A stretch of 60,000 nucleotides of DNA from Symsagittifera roscoffensis (GCF_963678635.1 NC_087065.1:72799345-72859344), one strand, 5' to 3'; counted from the stretch's first letter, positions 23,701-34,563 are shown. Numbers and translations are program-made. The notes: generated by a model from the sequence alone, not told the origin.

Positions 23701-23923
23701 CAGGCTTCAAGAACCCACTGGTTTAGAATCGAATCGGAAAGCGTCCAGAAGAGCTCAAAGAAATGTGTCTCAAGGTAGTCCAGTATCCAGTGCAGTTAAG
23801 TCAGGAGGAACTCTCAAGGGCAGAGCCAAAATTATGAGTCCAGCTTCGCATCAATCTGGAAAAAGTGGAAACGGTTCTAAAAACACGCAAACTAAGAAAA
23901 GCAACAAAGGTGTGAAAAAATGA
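20468..23923 (+). CDS. Multi-exon gene for a long charged, low-complexity (probably disordered) protein
   Basis: Five exons (20468-20756, 21427-21675, 21956-22492, 22685-23440, 23667-23923) join in frame to about 695 codons. Each has an AG acceptor and a GT donor (GTAATC, GTTAAG, GTTATT, GTTAAC). All four internal junctions are phase 1, so the middle exons are symmetric. The protein is Lys/Arg/Glu/Ser-rich with no domain I recognise. Order of features: a Lys-rich KQRKKGGKKSKNRSRSTDRD stretch; acidic segments; a short heptad-like helix (LISLQNQNSNLQKTQKELDQ) before the exon 4/5 join; a His-rich tract; then basic Ser/Gly repeats ending NKGVKK. The 5' end is uncertain (candidate exon at 17785). 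A retrotransposon begins 490 bp past the stop. A nuclear or cytoskeletal scaffold is possible, but this is inference from composition only. Confidence 0.65.
21427..21675 (+). CDS. Disordered-protein gene, exon at 21.4 kb
   Basis: Acceptor CATGTCCTTATTAG and donor ATCAG|GTTAAG, both phase 1. 249 bp exactly, so it can be skipped without changing frame. The peptide begins GVPTLVGDDQTITELHPPAS and turns strongly basic (VKRKTRRSDG, NQKNGKKNRAREE). Confidence 0.75.
21956..22492 (+). CDS. Disordered-protein gene, exon at 22.0 kb
   Basis: Acceptor TTTCTATAATTCAG, phase 1, reading VEDLYQKRITFRGTKRMASA. About 179 codons, with Ser/Arg-rich and Glu-rich parts, then a helical stretch (LQKTQKELDQEIIRLKKIIE). 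The donor GAGCAGG|GTTATT joins in phase 1 to give ...IIEQ-GNAIRQEAIEN, continuing the helix. If the donor is not used, the frame ends at TGA 22513-22515, giving a shorter isoform. The frame is open upstream to 21802, but 21802-21955 is AT-rich intron-like sequence. Confidence 0.7.
22685..23440 (+). CDS. Disordered-protein gene, His-rich exon at 22.7 kb
   Basis: Acceptor TTTTTAAACACAG and donor AAAG|GTTAAC, both phase 1, 756 bp. This frame has no early Met, so it is easily missed. Around 22830-22940 it encodes a His-rich tract with Glu/Gln/Asp between (HPHHEEHHHPEDVHHQ, then HQHEHNEPHQHQQEQ). A possible role in metal binding or condensate formation is inference only. An acidic DPESSSTSEDDEVE and then Arg/Gly-rich KSSGRGRGASTRADPKTSK follow. 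Confidence 0.7.
23667..23923 (+). CDS. Disordered-protein gene, last visible exon
   Basis: Acceptor GATAAAG|GT at 23661-23666, phase 1. About 85 codons of basic Ser/Gly sequence (GGSPVKESSTSRRLQEPTG... SGKSGNGSKNTQTKKSNK) ending GVKK TGA at 23921-23923. A cryptic donor AACAAAG|GTGTGA at 23909 in phase 1 could splice further right, but no convincing continuation was found. The frame opens at 23597, but the part before 23667 looks intronic. Confidence 0.6.
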
Positions 23924-24412
23924 CAATGTTTAATCCGCGCTCATATTGCTTTTCAAGTTAAGTTAGTTTCTTGATTTTTTTTGGAATTGCAAAGTTTTGA
24001 TTTCAGAATTACCGCAGCTCACTCAACTTGTACGCTGAAACGTTTGCCCATAGGGTATAAAAACTTGCCGTAAAATTTGAAAAAGTATAATTGCTTTCAA
24101 CCAACAGACAGTTTATCCATATAAAGTAGCCGAAAAAACGACAAGTTATCATACTTCATCTAAAAAATTTTTGCATTTAATTACTTAGGTTATAAAAAAA
24201 GAACGATAGAAATTGTAGATGGCGTGTGTATGATAAATGCTAAAGCTTCTGAAAAAATTAAAATCCGACTGGAAAACGGTCATTTTCTTGCAAGCATTTT
24301 ACCAAAAACCCAATCATAGGCTAAAACCGATCATATAACCCGTACCGAATTTTTCTCACTATTTCACGTCTGATCATACAATTGTCAGACACTAGCTGAT
24401 TTCCAACTCTGT
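23924..24412. other. Short intergenic spacer before retrotransposon
   Basis: Probably 3' flanking DNA of the disordered-protein gene. No further gene seen. Confidence 0.45.
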
Positions 24413-24669
24413 ATAACAACTTAAATTCAATTTTCTATGTTTAAGTCTGGTTGAGACTGACCTCGAATCACTTGAGAGACAGTGCCTCATAAGAACTAGT
24501 ACAAATGTCATTACGTATAAATAGGTACTTATTTAATCATCACACTTCTATATGTTTAATCAATTCAATCTAAATCTTTCACGTGTTCATGTTACCAACT
24601 GGTAGTTCTAGCGCCTAAGCTAACTCAATCATGAAAGGATGTTTTACTATAAAATCCGTACGGTTAACA
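24413..24669 (-). repeat. 3' LTR of gypsy element
   Basis: Reads TGTTAACCGTACGG... on the minus strand and ends ...TTTAAGTTGTTAT. Matches 33838-34094 over its whole length with about 12 differences and no length change. Confidence 0.92.
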
Positions 24670-24682
24670 TTTCCCTCTTTTT
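24670..24682 (-). promoter_or_regulatory. Polypurine tract of gypsy element
   Basis: AAAAAGAGGGAAA on the minus strand lies directly against the TGTTA start of the 3' LTR, the expected place for the plus-strand primer of an LTR element. It confirms element orientation. Confidence 0.8.
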
Positions 24683-24689
24683 GATGAAT

Positions 24690-26860
24690 TGAGTCTATCA
24701 ATCTTTCCTTGTTCTTGTTATTTCCCTCTTTTTATTTAAGTACATTGTTTTCCTCCGCGTCCTGTTTGTTGGTGTCCAGGTTTTTTCTATTCGTTCATGT
24801 CGCTGGATGCTTATGAATATGAATGTTGTGGCCTGTGGTTGTCTGTGGCTCTTATGTTGATCGACTTGTTCTTTTTCTCTCTGAAATGTCATAGAATTGC
24901 TTCGAATTGGGGAGATTGATTGCAGAAAATTCATAGCATCTGTGAAGTTTCTGCTAAATGACTCCTCAGCGGTTCTTGATTTGTCGAGGATATAGCGAGA
25001 GTTCATGGTTCTGGACGGCGAAACGTTGCTGATGGTGGTTTCCCGTGCATTTTCGGGAGTTGTCGTATCCATGTGGATTTCAGTGCACTTGATATCCTTT
25101 GATGTTGCCACTGGTGATGGGGATGTATGTACAGAGGTGTCTTTGGCCGCATTGGTCCGGTTAGCATTTGGATATATGCTGTTGTTGTCCGCCTCGATTG
25201 ATCTATGTTTCCGGTTGTGTCCGCCCTTTGAACAGCTGCTACCATTAGTGGTGGGTCAGTGTTATCCGTGATTTGTTCAATTGGAATCGCACTTTCGAAT
25301 TTAGCAGTTAGCGTTCCTGTCCTAACTCTAGTTGAGCGTCGGATTTCTGGCGGTTTTTGTTCTGGAGTGGCCTTAATATCGATTCTTTTAGCGGCAGATT
25401 GTTTCCGGTGATGGCGTTCTGGGGTCGAGATCTGTATCCGATGAGAGCGAAATTGAGGTGTCAAACTCGAATTGAATTTGTGTTAGGTCGACCTTGGATT
25501 TGTTTTTGGGGCTCATTTTCCCTTGTGGTTTTGTTTTCGGTTGGCTGTGCGTAGTGTTCTCGTTTCCGTTACGTTTTTCCCGTGTGGTTATTTTTTTGTT
25601 AATAATTGGTTTGAACAATTTCTGTGGTCCTAGCGCTCTCCTATTCAGAGTCTGTTGAATTACCCCCTGGTTGTTTTTGGTGTTGACTTTTTTGGGCTAG
25701 TATTTGCCGCTTGAGTTGTTTGCTCCGTAGTCTTTATTCCTGAATCACGTGGTTTGGCCCTTGGTAAGTGTTTATACGCCACGAAATGCCGCTGGCCTAC
25801 ATTTGCCATAGACTCTGGGGTCTGGTATGAATGCGAGTCCATCCTGCCTAATAACACGGGGTTGTTTGCCATCCTCCCTTATCCACGCAGTATGCGGAGA
25901 ATAATTAATTATCGAGCCATTTTCGATAATTCTGAATTGTGCCCCAAATTTCCCCTAATTTTGATTTTTCTTGCAATAGTTCCCGTTTTTCTAGCGATAT
26001 GTTCAAGGCGAAGTCATGCTTTAGGGTTGATTGTGTGTGCTGGACCTTTGAAACGGTCTTTTAGGAAGATTATTGGTGCTCTTTTAGTGTTTTGTTTTTC
26101 TTGATTGGTCCGTGGTCTAATGGGCTTACGTGTTCTAAGGTATTCAAAATTGTTAGTTTTTTCTGTTAAAAATGACTCTTTCAGTTTTTTGAGGTCACAT
26201 GGTTTATATGAGAGGGGTAGATGCGCACCTATTGGAAACTTTTTCAGCAGTAGCCTGTCAAATTCCTCGTCACTGCTCTCCAGCGTGATTGTATCCGCAT
26301 TGGCACTAGTGTCCGATTGGTGTTTGGCCCGTTGTTTTCCTGGATTGGTTGTCGTGCATTGGCGAGTATCTCATATGTTCTGTTGGGTGTTTATTCCTGT
26401 GCCATCAGCTGGTACTGTGTTGAAACTGGGCTCGAGTACGTATTGGTGCTCCCTTGTGTTTTTATTCTGGACCTTGTAAGTCAGGTCGAGGTCGTCCTCA
26501 CTGTTGGCCTCCCGATTCCACATGGCCTTTGCTGTCAGCGCCGGTTTTGAAAGTACCTTTTCATCTAAACATGCTAGCTTAATGTTTTCCCATGAGAGGT
26601 TAGACAATTTTGCTAACGTGCTAAGTTTACTTAGTGGTGTGTTAGCCTTTCTGCCAAAGTGAGCTTCGAAAGGTGTAGTTTTTTTATGAGGAGTGTTTTG
26701 ATCAGTTCGGCCACGTCTGACGCCAGTTTGCTGGTTTTATTCAATTTATCGGTTTTCATTATTGCTAATCGTGCTTTTTAGGTTCGAATCAGCCTTTCGA
26801 CCATATCCATTGCCCTGTGGTCGTCTACTGGTGCCAAAATTAGTTTAATATGATTAATTT
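24690..26860 (-). pseudogene. Gypsy pol 3' end / post-integrase tail, degenerate
   Basis: Open minus-strand blocks at 24698-25111, 25003-25464, 25388-25872 and 26371-26607, in different frames, are rich in Thr, Pro, Arg, Lys and Gln. They lie between the integrase core and the 3' LTR, the position of the integrase C-terminal region and any third reading frame. I recognise no envelope-like membrane or signal segment. Frame changes show decay or sequence error. Confidence 0.55.
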
Positions 26861-26864
26861 TGCA

Positions 26865-27290
26865 TTATATGAGGATGTTTTTTGCTCGGAAACCTTGTGC
26901 TTGATCACATTGACAATTAGGTAGTACGCCGTGCTCAACAATGTGGTTCTGCATCAATCGGATGATCGTATCCGCTTTAAAATTTGTTACGACTTTTGCG
27001 ACTTCTATCATTCTCGTCGGGTAGCGGACCCGCCAAGTCCAATTGGATTTCTTCATTAGGTTCAACCACCGCATCCAGTGTTGTATAATGTTTTCACCTG
27101 AGATGACTTTAAAATTCTTACCCTTTTCGCCGCAATTTTTGCAGTTTTGTGCTGTCGCGGTGTAAAAACGGGTACTAAACATGTTTTGCCGCCTCTAATA
27201 TTCCTCCTTGTCCCGGATGCGTTAAATGCAATGCGTCCATCAGTGTGGCTCTGAGTTGTTTTGGGTTGACGACCCTGTCACGGTATAGCA
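26865..27290 (-). pseudogene. Gypsy integrase, zinc-binding end and core fragments
   Basis: DALHLTHPGQGGILEAAKHV (about 27175-27245) is the histidine half of the HHCC zinc-binding module. After a frameshift near 27180, AQNCKNCGEKGKN supplies the two cysteines. Further on, ENIIQHWMRWLNLMKK, KADTIIRLMQNHIVEHGVLP and CDQAQGFRAKN follow the order of the catalytic core, where an Asp-rich strand and the GxPxxxxxDQGxxF block are expected. The middle is broken by frameshifts. Confidence 0.7.
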
Positions 27291-27959
27291 GGATATTGTC
27301 CCTGACGGAAAGGCGGTGTCTCATATTGTAAACGTAAGGGCCGTAGCAGTCTTTATTGTTATCCCATTTTTGTTGTTTGATCAAGTTCATGAGCGGTGAG
27401 GGGTTCCGGTCCCGTCTAGTTTCTGCAGCTAGGAAGTCAATATCCATTACTTTTTGTATATACTTTCTGAACATTGAGGTGTCCTCCTCCTCTATGCTTG
27501 CTGTTTGGCCATCAGTGTCATGTCCTCTCGCTGTTTCTTCTGTGTTGGTTTGGCACTCCGTGTCGTGTTTTGCCTCTATTGTTTGGCAAATGGCATCAAC
27601 GTGCTCGTTTTGTATTCTCCAGAATTTGTAGCTTTCTGCTAATGGGATAACGAGGTGAGTTGAGATTGACTGCCACTGTGGCACTTGCGGGTTATCCGTT
27701 TGAACGGAGGTAAGGCCATGCCTTGTTGCAATTGCCTATTCATTTTGCAAGTTGAGTTATTTGTTTGTTTAATTGAAAGTGAATTCCGAATTGAAGAGCG
27801 ATTTGTTTGAAACAATTGACTATGAATGCAGTTTGCGTGTGAAGCTTTTCGGTCCCTAGATAATTCAGCGAATTTTCGTTCAAGGATATGTTGTTAATGA
27901 GGCTATCTTGAAATTCCAAACATTTGACAAAATCGTCGATTAAAGCGACGACAAATTAA

Positions 27960-28260
27960 TCGTCCCAGTATGCCGAAGGTTGTGGTTTACCAACTGGGTG
28001 TCGCGAAATGTAATCAATTAGGCCCATTCTACTGCCTGACAGATAATGCATGTCAAAACCAAATAGGATCAGTATGGCAATCCATCTGGTTAACCTGTTT
28101 TGATAGGTTATATTGCCACTGTTACTTTTTAGCGCATTTACCAGTGCTTGGTGGTCAGTTATTAAAGTGAAACGCCTACCGTATAGGTGAAATTTAAAGT
28201 GCTCAATAGCCCAAACTGCGGCCAGAAGCTCCAGTTCGTTAACCGAATATTTTTGTTCAC
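27960..28260 (-). pseudogene. Gypsy RNase H region
   Basis: Minus-strand frame near 28170-28110 reads RFTLITDHQALVNALKSNSG, the TDHxAL block typical of gypsy RNase H. The domain end at about 27960-28020 reads ISRHPVGKPQPSAYWDD and then a stop. Confidence 0.75.
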
Positions 28261-28499
28261 ATGAATTTAAGAAACGTGATGCATACGCAATGGTTACCCA
28301 ACCATTTGGTGTTTCTTGTTCGAGTGCCTATTTCATCACGGCTAGCATCACAGGTAATACGGGTTTCTCAGTTGCTAATAAAATGTCTGTTTTCGGTAAT
28401 GATTTTAACGGCGTTCAAGATGTTTTTGAAAGCTATTTCATTATCTTCCTTACATACAAAATTAAATTTATTTGATGTAGGCAGTAGAGGTAGCAAGGG

Positions 28500-29230
28500 A
28501 GTACATAATTGAGCCAGGATTGGGATAAACTTGTTCAAGTGATAGATAGAACCATTAAAGTTTTTCAGTTGCTTGAATGTTTTTTGGATGTTGCAGATTT
28601 ATAATTGCATCTGTTTTCTTTTGCATCGGGGTTGGGCCGTATTCGTTAATTACAAATCCTAGCCACTCTGCCTCTCTGCAGCCAAATTTACCTTTATCTA
28701 CTGAGATGGCCATATTTTTGGCATCTCACTTATTTAGAACCGTGTTAATTTTTCTGTGTTGTTCATTTGTACCGTGCGAAATAATTATGATATCATCTAA
28801 AAACGCGAACGTGTCTTTTTTGTTGTTAAGTGTCAGATCTATAGCGTTCTGAAAATTTGCGGGCATATCGGTGAGCCCGTAGAAGCCTGTTTGGAACTAT
28901 TAGGTTCCCGTTGCATTTCCCCCAAATATGCTAAAGTTACACTGCAATTGTGTGGTAGTTGGCTATACGCGTATCGTAGGTCTTTTGTAGAAAAATATGT
29001 TTTTCCCGGCTTATTTGTACCTTCATGAGCCGATTGTGCTATATTTTCCAACAAAACATCAGTTTTTGGCATCTGGTATTGGTTTTTATGGATCGATTTG
29101 TTTATTTGTTTCGAATCCATAGCCAGTTTTATGGATTGATCTTTTTTCACCGTTATTACAATAGGGCTAATGAATTGCTGGTCTTTTCATTTTCAAGCGG
29201 ACTATATGGCCTTGATCAATTAATGATCAA
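28500..29230 (-). pseudogene. Gypsy reverse transcriptase
   Basis: Upstream half: KKDQSIKLAMDSKQINKSIH, then KTYFSTKDLRYAYSQLPH, where the first catalytic Asp lies in STKDLRYAY (gypsy consensus .FS.IDL..AY.Q). Downstream half: TFAFLDDIIIISHGT at 28770-28810 carries the second catalytic motif as FLDD (28792-28803). The 103-codon frame at 28839-29150 shifts near 28900, so the enzyme is broken. Confidence 0.85.
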
Positions 29231-29247
29231 ATTTCGGTTTCCACTTT

Positions 29248-29700
29248 TTATTGAATATGAATGGGAATAAGTCTCCCTCGTTGTTGCAGAGGTTTGAATT
29301 CTGTTAAGACTTTTGCATAAACCATGTGGTTTTTTGAGCGCCCTATTCGTAAACAAAGTCCAGGATACGTGGTTCTAACCCAAGTTGCGTTTTGTGCGTC
29401 AGAGCTGTCAATATTCTTTACATGAAGTGTTGACTTACCAACTGGTTTTCTCTCGTCGTTGTCTCCCAATTTGATCTTAACTGCCAATTTCGCTGTGGAT
29501 ACCAGGAGGTTAGCTGTTTTCTCATTCACGAAAGAGGTTGGGGAACCTGTGTCAGCGATGAAAACTATGTTATTCCTCTCAGAGCGGACCCGAATAAGAT
29601 GTCCTTGTAGATTGATGTCCGTGGTTATATACGCCCGTTTTGACCTAAATTATATCCAATTCGTGGACGTATCATCCGGATGGATCAGTTCCCAACCAGG
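29248..29700 (-). pseudogene. Gypsy aspartic protease
   Basis: ERNNIVFIADTGSPTSFVNE on the minus strand: the DTG active-site triad is encoded at 29545-29553 and a hydrophobic strand precedes it. It continues KTANLLVSTAKLAVKIKLGD. It follows the last zinc-knuckle copy directly, as in a gag-protease-pol order. Confidence 0.85.
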
Positions 29701-30006
29701 GATAATGTCACCTGCTTGAAGATATTTGACGTAGGCGGCCATGTCTGTCTCCTGTATGTCTTGTTGCGTCGGAACGTTCTCCTGTATCGCATTTACTTCG
29801 CTGGACTTGCATAGTCTGGCAAAATTGCCCCTTTTTGTACATTTGTTGCAAATTTTGTCTCGCGCCGGACACTGTGCGAGGTGGTTTGCTGAGATTGCAT
29901 TGCCGCATTTGTAGCAAGTTTTTTTTGTGAGAGCCTGTCGGTGTTGTTTATCGATGTCATTCCTTCTCGGCGACGTCCGCCCCGCGGTTGAGCCTGTAGT
30001 CGCCAC
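29650..30006 (-). pseudogene. Gypsy nucleocapsid (zinc-knuckle) frame, 3'-most unit
   Basis: Reads KKTCYKCGNAISANHLAQC then CNKCTKRGNFARLC: two CCHC-like knuckles, the first with a long C-x2-C-x7-H-x4-C spacing and the second with Asn in place of His. It continues in frame through MAAYVKYLQAGDIIPGWELI towards the protease. Units 1-3 carry the same knuckles in a different frame from their upstream gag. Confidence 0.75.
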
Positions 30007-33000
30007 TTTTTTGAACGAAGTTGAATGGTTCCGATTTTACGCTCTTAAATTCGCTTTGGTTGCCGGTGGTTTCCTGTTTTCTGATGTAGATTTGATTTTC
30101 GAGGCTTTTCTCACGTCTCACTGCATAATTCAACGCCTGTTCAGGCGATTTGGTTTCTGCTAATAGTTCTTTTTGGACCTCATCATTAGCCATATTCGCA
30201 GTAGATAAATGTCGAATGATTTCGGTCACGAGTCCTCCATCATTGCATGCTCTACATTAAAAATTTTCTTTAACTACGATTTCAATGAGCCCACAGTGAA
30301 TTTCTTCCAAGGTTTCCGTTTTTCCTTGTTTTCGTGTGAAGGCTTCGTAGCGATCGAACGTTATATTTCTTGGTTTTACAAACACTGCTTGTAAGTGGCC
30401 CCACAAATCCCTGGTAGTCGTGTCGTGTATTTTGAGATTAGGCTAATATTGACTTACTCGCCTCTGACCTTCGGTCCCCAGGCACAGGTAAATGTAACTC
30501 CTGATCTTCATGTCTGCTTCCTCCCACAGCACACCGTCCACGGTGGGTCCGAGTTTGTCTAGGAGTTGACATTGATTCTCCCACTGGACTCGTTTTTCTT
30601 GGTTACGTAATTCCCGGTCTCTGATTTGTACATTTGTTTCACCGTTCATTGGAAGTTCATACCCCGGGATAATGTCACCTGCTTGAAGATATTTGCCGTA
30701 GGCGGCCATGTCTTTCTCATGTATGTCTTGTTGCGTCGGAACGTTCTCCTGTATCCTATTTACTTCGCTGGACTTGCAAAGTTTGGCAAAATTGCCCCTT
30801 TTTGTACATTTGTTGCAAATTTTGTCTCGCGCCGGACACTGTGCGAGGTGGTTTGCTGAGATTGCATTGCCGCATTTGTAGCAAGCTTTTTTTGTGAGAG
30901 CCTGTCGGTGTTGTTTATCGATGTCATTCCTTCTCGGCGACGTGCGCCCCGCGGTTGAGACTTGTAGCCGCCACTTTTTTGTACGAAGTTGACTGGTTCC
31001 AATTTTACGCTCGTAAATCCGCTTTGGTTTCCGGTGGTTTCCTGTTTTCTGATGTGGATTTGGTTTTCGAGGCTTTTCTCACGTCTCACTGCATCATTCA
31101 ACGCCTGTTCAGGCGATTTGGTTTCTGATAATAGTTCTTTTTGGACCTCATCATTAGCCATATTCGCAGTAGATAAATGTCGAATGATTTCGGTCACGAG
31201 TCCTCCATCATTGCATGCTCTACATTAAAAAATTTCTTTAACTACGATTTCAATGAGCCCACAGTGAATTTCTTCCAAAGTTTCCGTTTTTCCTTGTTTT
31301 CGTGTGAAGGCTTCGTAGCGATCGAACGTTATATTTCTTGGTTTTACAAAAACTGCTTGTTAGTGGCCCCACAAATCCCTGGTAGTCGTGTCGTGTATTT
31401 TGAGATTAGGCTATTATTGACTTACTCGCCTCTGACCTTCGGTCCCCAGGCACAGATAAATGTAACTCCTGATCTTCATGTCTGCTTCCTCCCACAGCAC
31501 ACCGTCCACGGTGGGTCCGAGTTTGTCTAGGAGTTGGCATTGATTCTCCCACTGGATTCGTTTTTCTTGGTTACGTAATTCACGGTCTCTGATTTGTACA
31601 TTTGTTTCACCGTTCATTGGAAGTTCATACCCCGGGATAATGCCACCTGCTTGAAGATATTTGACGTAGGCGGCCATGTCTTTCTCTTGTATGTCTTTTT
31701 GCGTCGGAACGTTCTCCTGTATCCTATTTACTTCGCTGGACTTGCAAAGTTTGGCAAAATTGCCCCTTTTTGTACATTTGTTGCAAATTTTGTCTCGAGC
31801 CGGACACTATGCGAGGTGGTTTGCTGAGATTGCATTGCCGCATTTGTAGCAAGCTTTATTTGTGAGAGCCTGTCGGTGTTGTTTATCGATGTCATTCCTT
31901 CTTGGCGACGTCCGCCCCGCGGTTGAGACTTGTAGCCGCCACTTTTTTGTACGAAGTTGACTGGTTCCGATTTTACGCTCGTAAATCCGCTTTGGTTTCC
32001 GGTGGTTTCCTGTTTTCTGATGTAGATTTGATTTTCGAGGCTTTTCTCACGTCTCACTGCATAATTCAACGCCTGTTCAGGCGATTTGGTTTCTGCTAAT
32101 AGTTCTTTTTGGACCTCATCATTAGCCATATTCGCAGTAGATAAATGTCGAATGATTTCGGTCACGAGTCCTCCATCATTGCATGCTCTACATTAAAAAT
32201 TTTCTTTAACTACGATTTCAATGAGCCCACAGTGAATTTCTTCCAAGGTTTCCGTTTTTCCTTGTTTTCGTGTGAAGGCTTCGTAGCGATCGAACGTTAT
32301 ATTTCTTGGTTTTACAAACACTGCTTGTAAGTGGCACCACAACTCCCTGGTAGTCGTGTCGTGTATTTTGAGATCAGGCTAATATTGACTTACTCGCCTT
32401 TGACCTTCGGTCCCCAGGCACAGGTAAATGTAACTCCTGATCTTCATGTCTGCTTCCTCCCACAGCACACCGTCCACGGTGGGTCCGAGTTTGTCTAGGA
32501 GTTGCCATTGATTCTCCCACTGGACTCGTTTTTCTTGGTTACGTAATTCACGGTCTCTGATTTGTACATTTGTTTCACCGTTCATTGGAAGTTCATACCC
32601 CGGGATAATGCCACCTGCTTGAAGATATTTGACGTAGGCGGCCATGTCTTTCTCTTGTATGTCTTTTTGCGTCGGAACGTTCTCCTGTATCGCATTTACT
32701 TCGCTGGACTTGCAAAGTTTGGCAAAATTGCCCCTTTTTGTACATTTGTTGCAAATTTTGTCTCGAGCCGGACACTGTGCGAGGTGGTTTGCTGAGATTG
32801 CATTGCCGCATTTGTAGCAAGCTTTATTTGTGAGAGCCTGTCGGTGTTTTTTATCGATGTCATTCCTTCTTGGCGACGTCCGCCCCGCGGTTGAGACTTG
32901 TAGCCGCCACTTTTTTGTACGAAGTTGACTGGTTCCGATTTTACGCTCGTAAATCCGCTTTGGTTTCCGGTGGTTTCCTGTTTTCTGATGTAGATTTGAT

Positions 33001-33571
33001 TTTCGAGGCTTTTCTCACGTCTCACTGCATAATTGAACGCCTGTTCAGGCGATTTGGTTTCTGCTAATAGTTCTTTTTGGACCTCATCATTAGCCATATT
33101 CGCAGTAGATAAATGTCGAATGATTTCGGTCACGAGTCCTCCATCATTGCATGCTCTACATTAAAAATTTTCTTTAACTACGATTTCAATGAGCCCACAG
33201 TGAATTTCTTCCAAGGTTTCCGTTTTTCCTTGTTTTCGTGTGAAGGCTTCGTAGCGATCGAACGTTATATTTCTTGGTTTTACAAACACTGCTTGTAAGT
33301 GGCCCCACAACTCCCTGGTAGTCGTGTCGTGTATTTTGAGATTAGGCTAATATTGACTTACTCGCCTCTGACCTTCGGTCCCCAGGCACAGGTAAATGTA
33401 ACTCCTGATCTTCATGTCTGCTTCCTCCCACAGCACACCGTCCACGGTGGGTCCGAGTTTGTCTAGGAGTTGGCATTGATTCTCCCACTGGACTCGTTTT
33501 TCTTGGTTACGTAATTCCCGGTCTCTGATTTGTACATTTGTTTCACCGTTCATTGGAAGTTCATACCCCGG
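29700..33571 (-). repeat. Fourfold tandem array of gag/zinc-knuckle segment, 968-bp unit
   Basis: Units 32604-33571, 31636-32603, 30668-31635 and about 29700-30667 are head-to-tail and nearly identical. Each contains, in element order, MNGETNVQIRDRELRNQEKR, a VDGVLWEEADMKIRSYIYLC block, MTEIIRHLSTANMANDEVQK, a CCHC knuckle segment and MAAYVKYLQAG. The outer edges are unique: EPGYELPMNGE on the 5' side and IIPGWELIHPDD on the 3' side; internal joints read IIPGYELPMNGE. The joint thus falls in a short shared CCNGG sequence. 968 is not a multiple of three, so the array itself breaks the gag frame. Confidence 0.95.
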
Positions 33572-33758
33572 CTCTTGTGGTTTACGTATCGCTGGTTGTG
33601 GTCCGAGTAAGTTTTGTAGGTTGATTGCGTCTTTTGCAATAACTCCTAGGAATAATTGCTGATTCCAGATCTCCCAATCGGTAGGTGGTTCGGCTGAGGC
33701 TTTCTGGCAAAAAAAGCGAAAAACCGAGCGGGTTTTTGGAAGCTGCTGGCTGCGCCAT
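33572..33758 (-). pseudogene. Gypsy gag N-terminus
   Basis: ATG on the minus strand at 33758 begins MAQPAASKNPLGF. After a +1 shift it continues KASAEPPTDWEIWNQQLFLG then IAKDAINLQNLLGPQPA and EPGYELPMNGE into the array, a plausible gypsy gag start 80 bp after the 5' LTR. Confidence 0.65.
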
Positions 33759-33837
33759 GTTATACCCTCATCCGTTAGGTGAGGAATAATCTATGTCTAG
33801 TGAAGCTTATGCGATAGTTGAGAATAAGACGAGAAAG

Positions 33838-34094
33838 ATAACAACTTAAATTCAACTCTCTATGTTTAAGTCTGGTTGAGACTGACCTCGAATCACTTGA
33901 GAGACAGTGCCTCATAAGAACTACTACAAATGTCATTACGTATAAATAGGTACTTATTTAATCATCACACTTCTATATGTTTAAACAGTTTAATCTAAAT
34001 CTATCACGTGTTCATGTTACCAACTGGTAGTTCTAGCGCCTAAGCTTACTCAATCATGATAAGATGTTTTACTATAAAATCCATACGGATAACA
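33838..34094 (-). repeat. 5' LTR of gypsy element
   Basis: Partner of 24413-24669. The leader (33759-33837, minus strand) does not start with an obvious TGG tRNA-complementary primer site; after the LTR it reads CTTTCTCGTCTTATTC. Confidence 0.92.
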
Positions 34095-34563
34095 ATTGTC
34101 TTCAAAGTTTCAATTAGCTTCTCAACTATATCAACCCTCTGTTACAATTTTTTTTAAATGGAGGAAAATTTTAATGATTAATTGCTTTTCATAGCTTGCT
34201 GGTGTCAAAACATTCGTTGCGTCTCTGTTTGCACATTACCTAGCCGTTTTTGGTTTCATATGTTGAACAAAATAAAAATGTAAAATAAAAAAGATAACTT
34301 TCTGTCTGATGTTATAATTGTTGATTTTTCATTTCAAGGAAAATTTTGGTAGAGAAGCACTTAAAATGAACGTTATATCAAGAAACATCGAAACTTTTAT
34401 TTTTGTCACCTAATTAGATAAGGTACTTGGCAAGGCATTCAAAGACGATCAATTTGTTATCTGAAAAACGTCGTCTAAATCACAGAAAAAATAAACGAGA
34501 CTTTGTTGATTGGACTTTTTTCTCAAAGACGGCTCTTAACGAGAGAAGTTGATTGGAAAACAG

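Larger units (their letters stand above)
24413..34094 (-). mobile_element. Ty3/gypsy LTR retrotransposon, decayed, minus strand
   Basis: Two 257-bp direct repeats bound a 9.7-kb element. In element order (right to left): 5' LTR, gag start at 33758, gag and zinc knuckle in a four-unit array, protease (DTG), reverse transcriptase (FLDD), RNase H, integrase (zinc-binding end and core), a long degenerate tail, polypurine tract, 3' LTR. Protease-RT-RNase H-integrase is the gypsy order, and the short CCHC-bearing gag fits the broad gypsy group. Frames carry several stops and shifts, and the LTRs differ at about 12 of 257 sites, so it is not recent and cannot be active. I could not identify a clear target-site duplication. 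Confidence 0.92.

Noticed and set aside
29927-33298. Repeated plus-strand open frames (61-117 codons) every 968 bp
   Set aside because: They are antisense shadows of the tandem gag units on the minus strand and repeat because the DNA repeats.
24413-34094. Envelope gene in the gypsy element (errantivirus-like)
   Set aside because: The region after integrase has no signal peptide, membrane span or envelope pattern; its open frames are Thr/Lys/Arg-rich and discontinuous.
24405-34100. Target-site duplication of the gypsy element
   Set aside because: Flanks (CTCTGT at the left, ATTGTCTTC at the right) share no convincing 4-6-bp direct repeat once LTR edges are set, so none is claimed.
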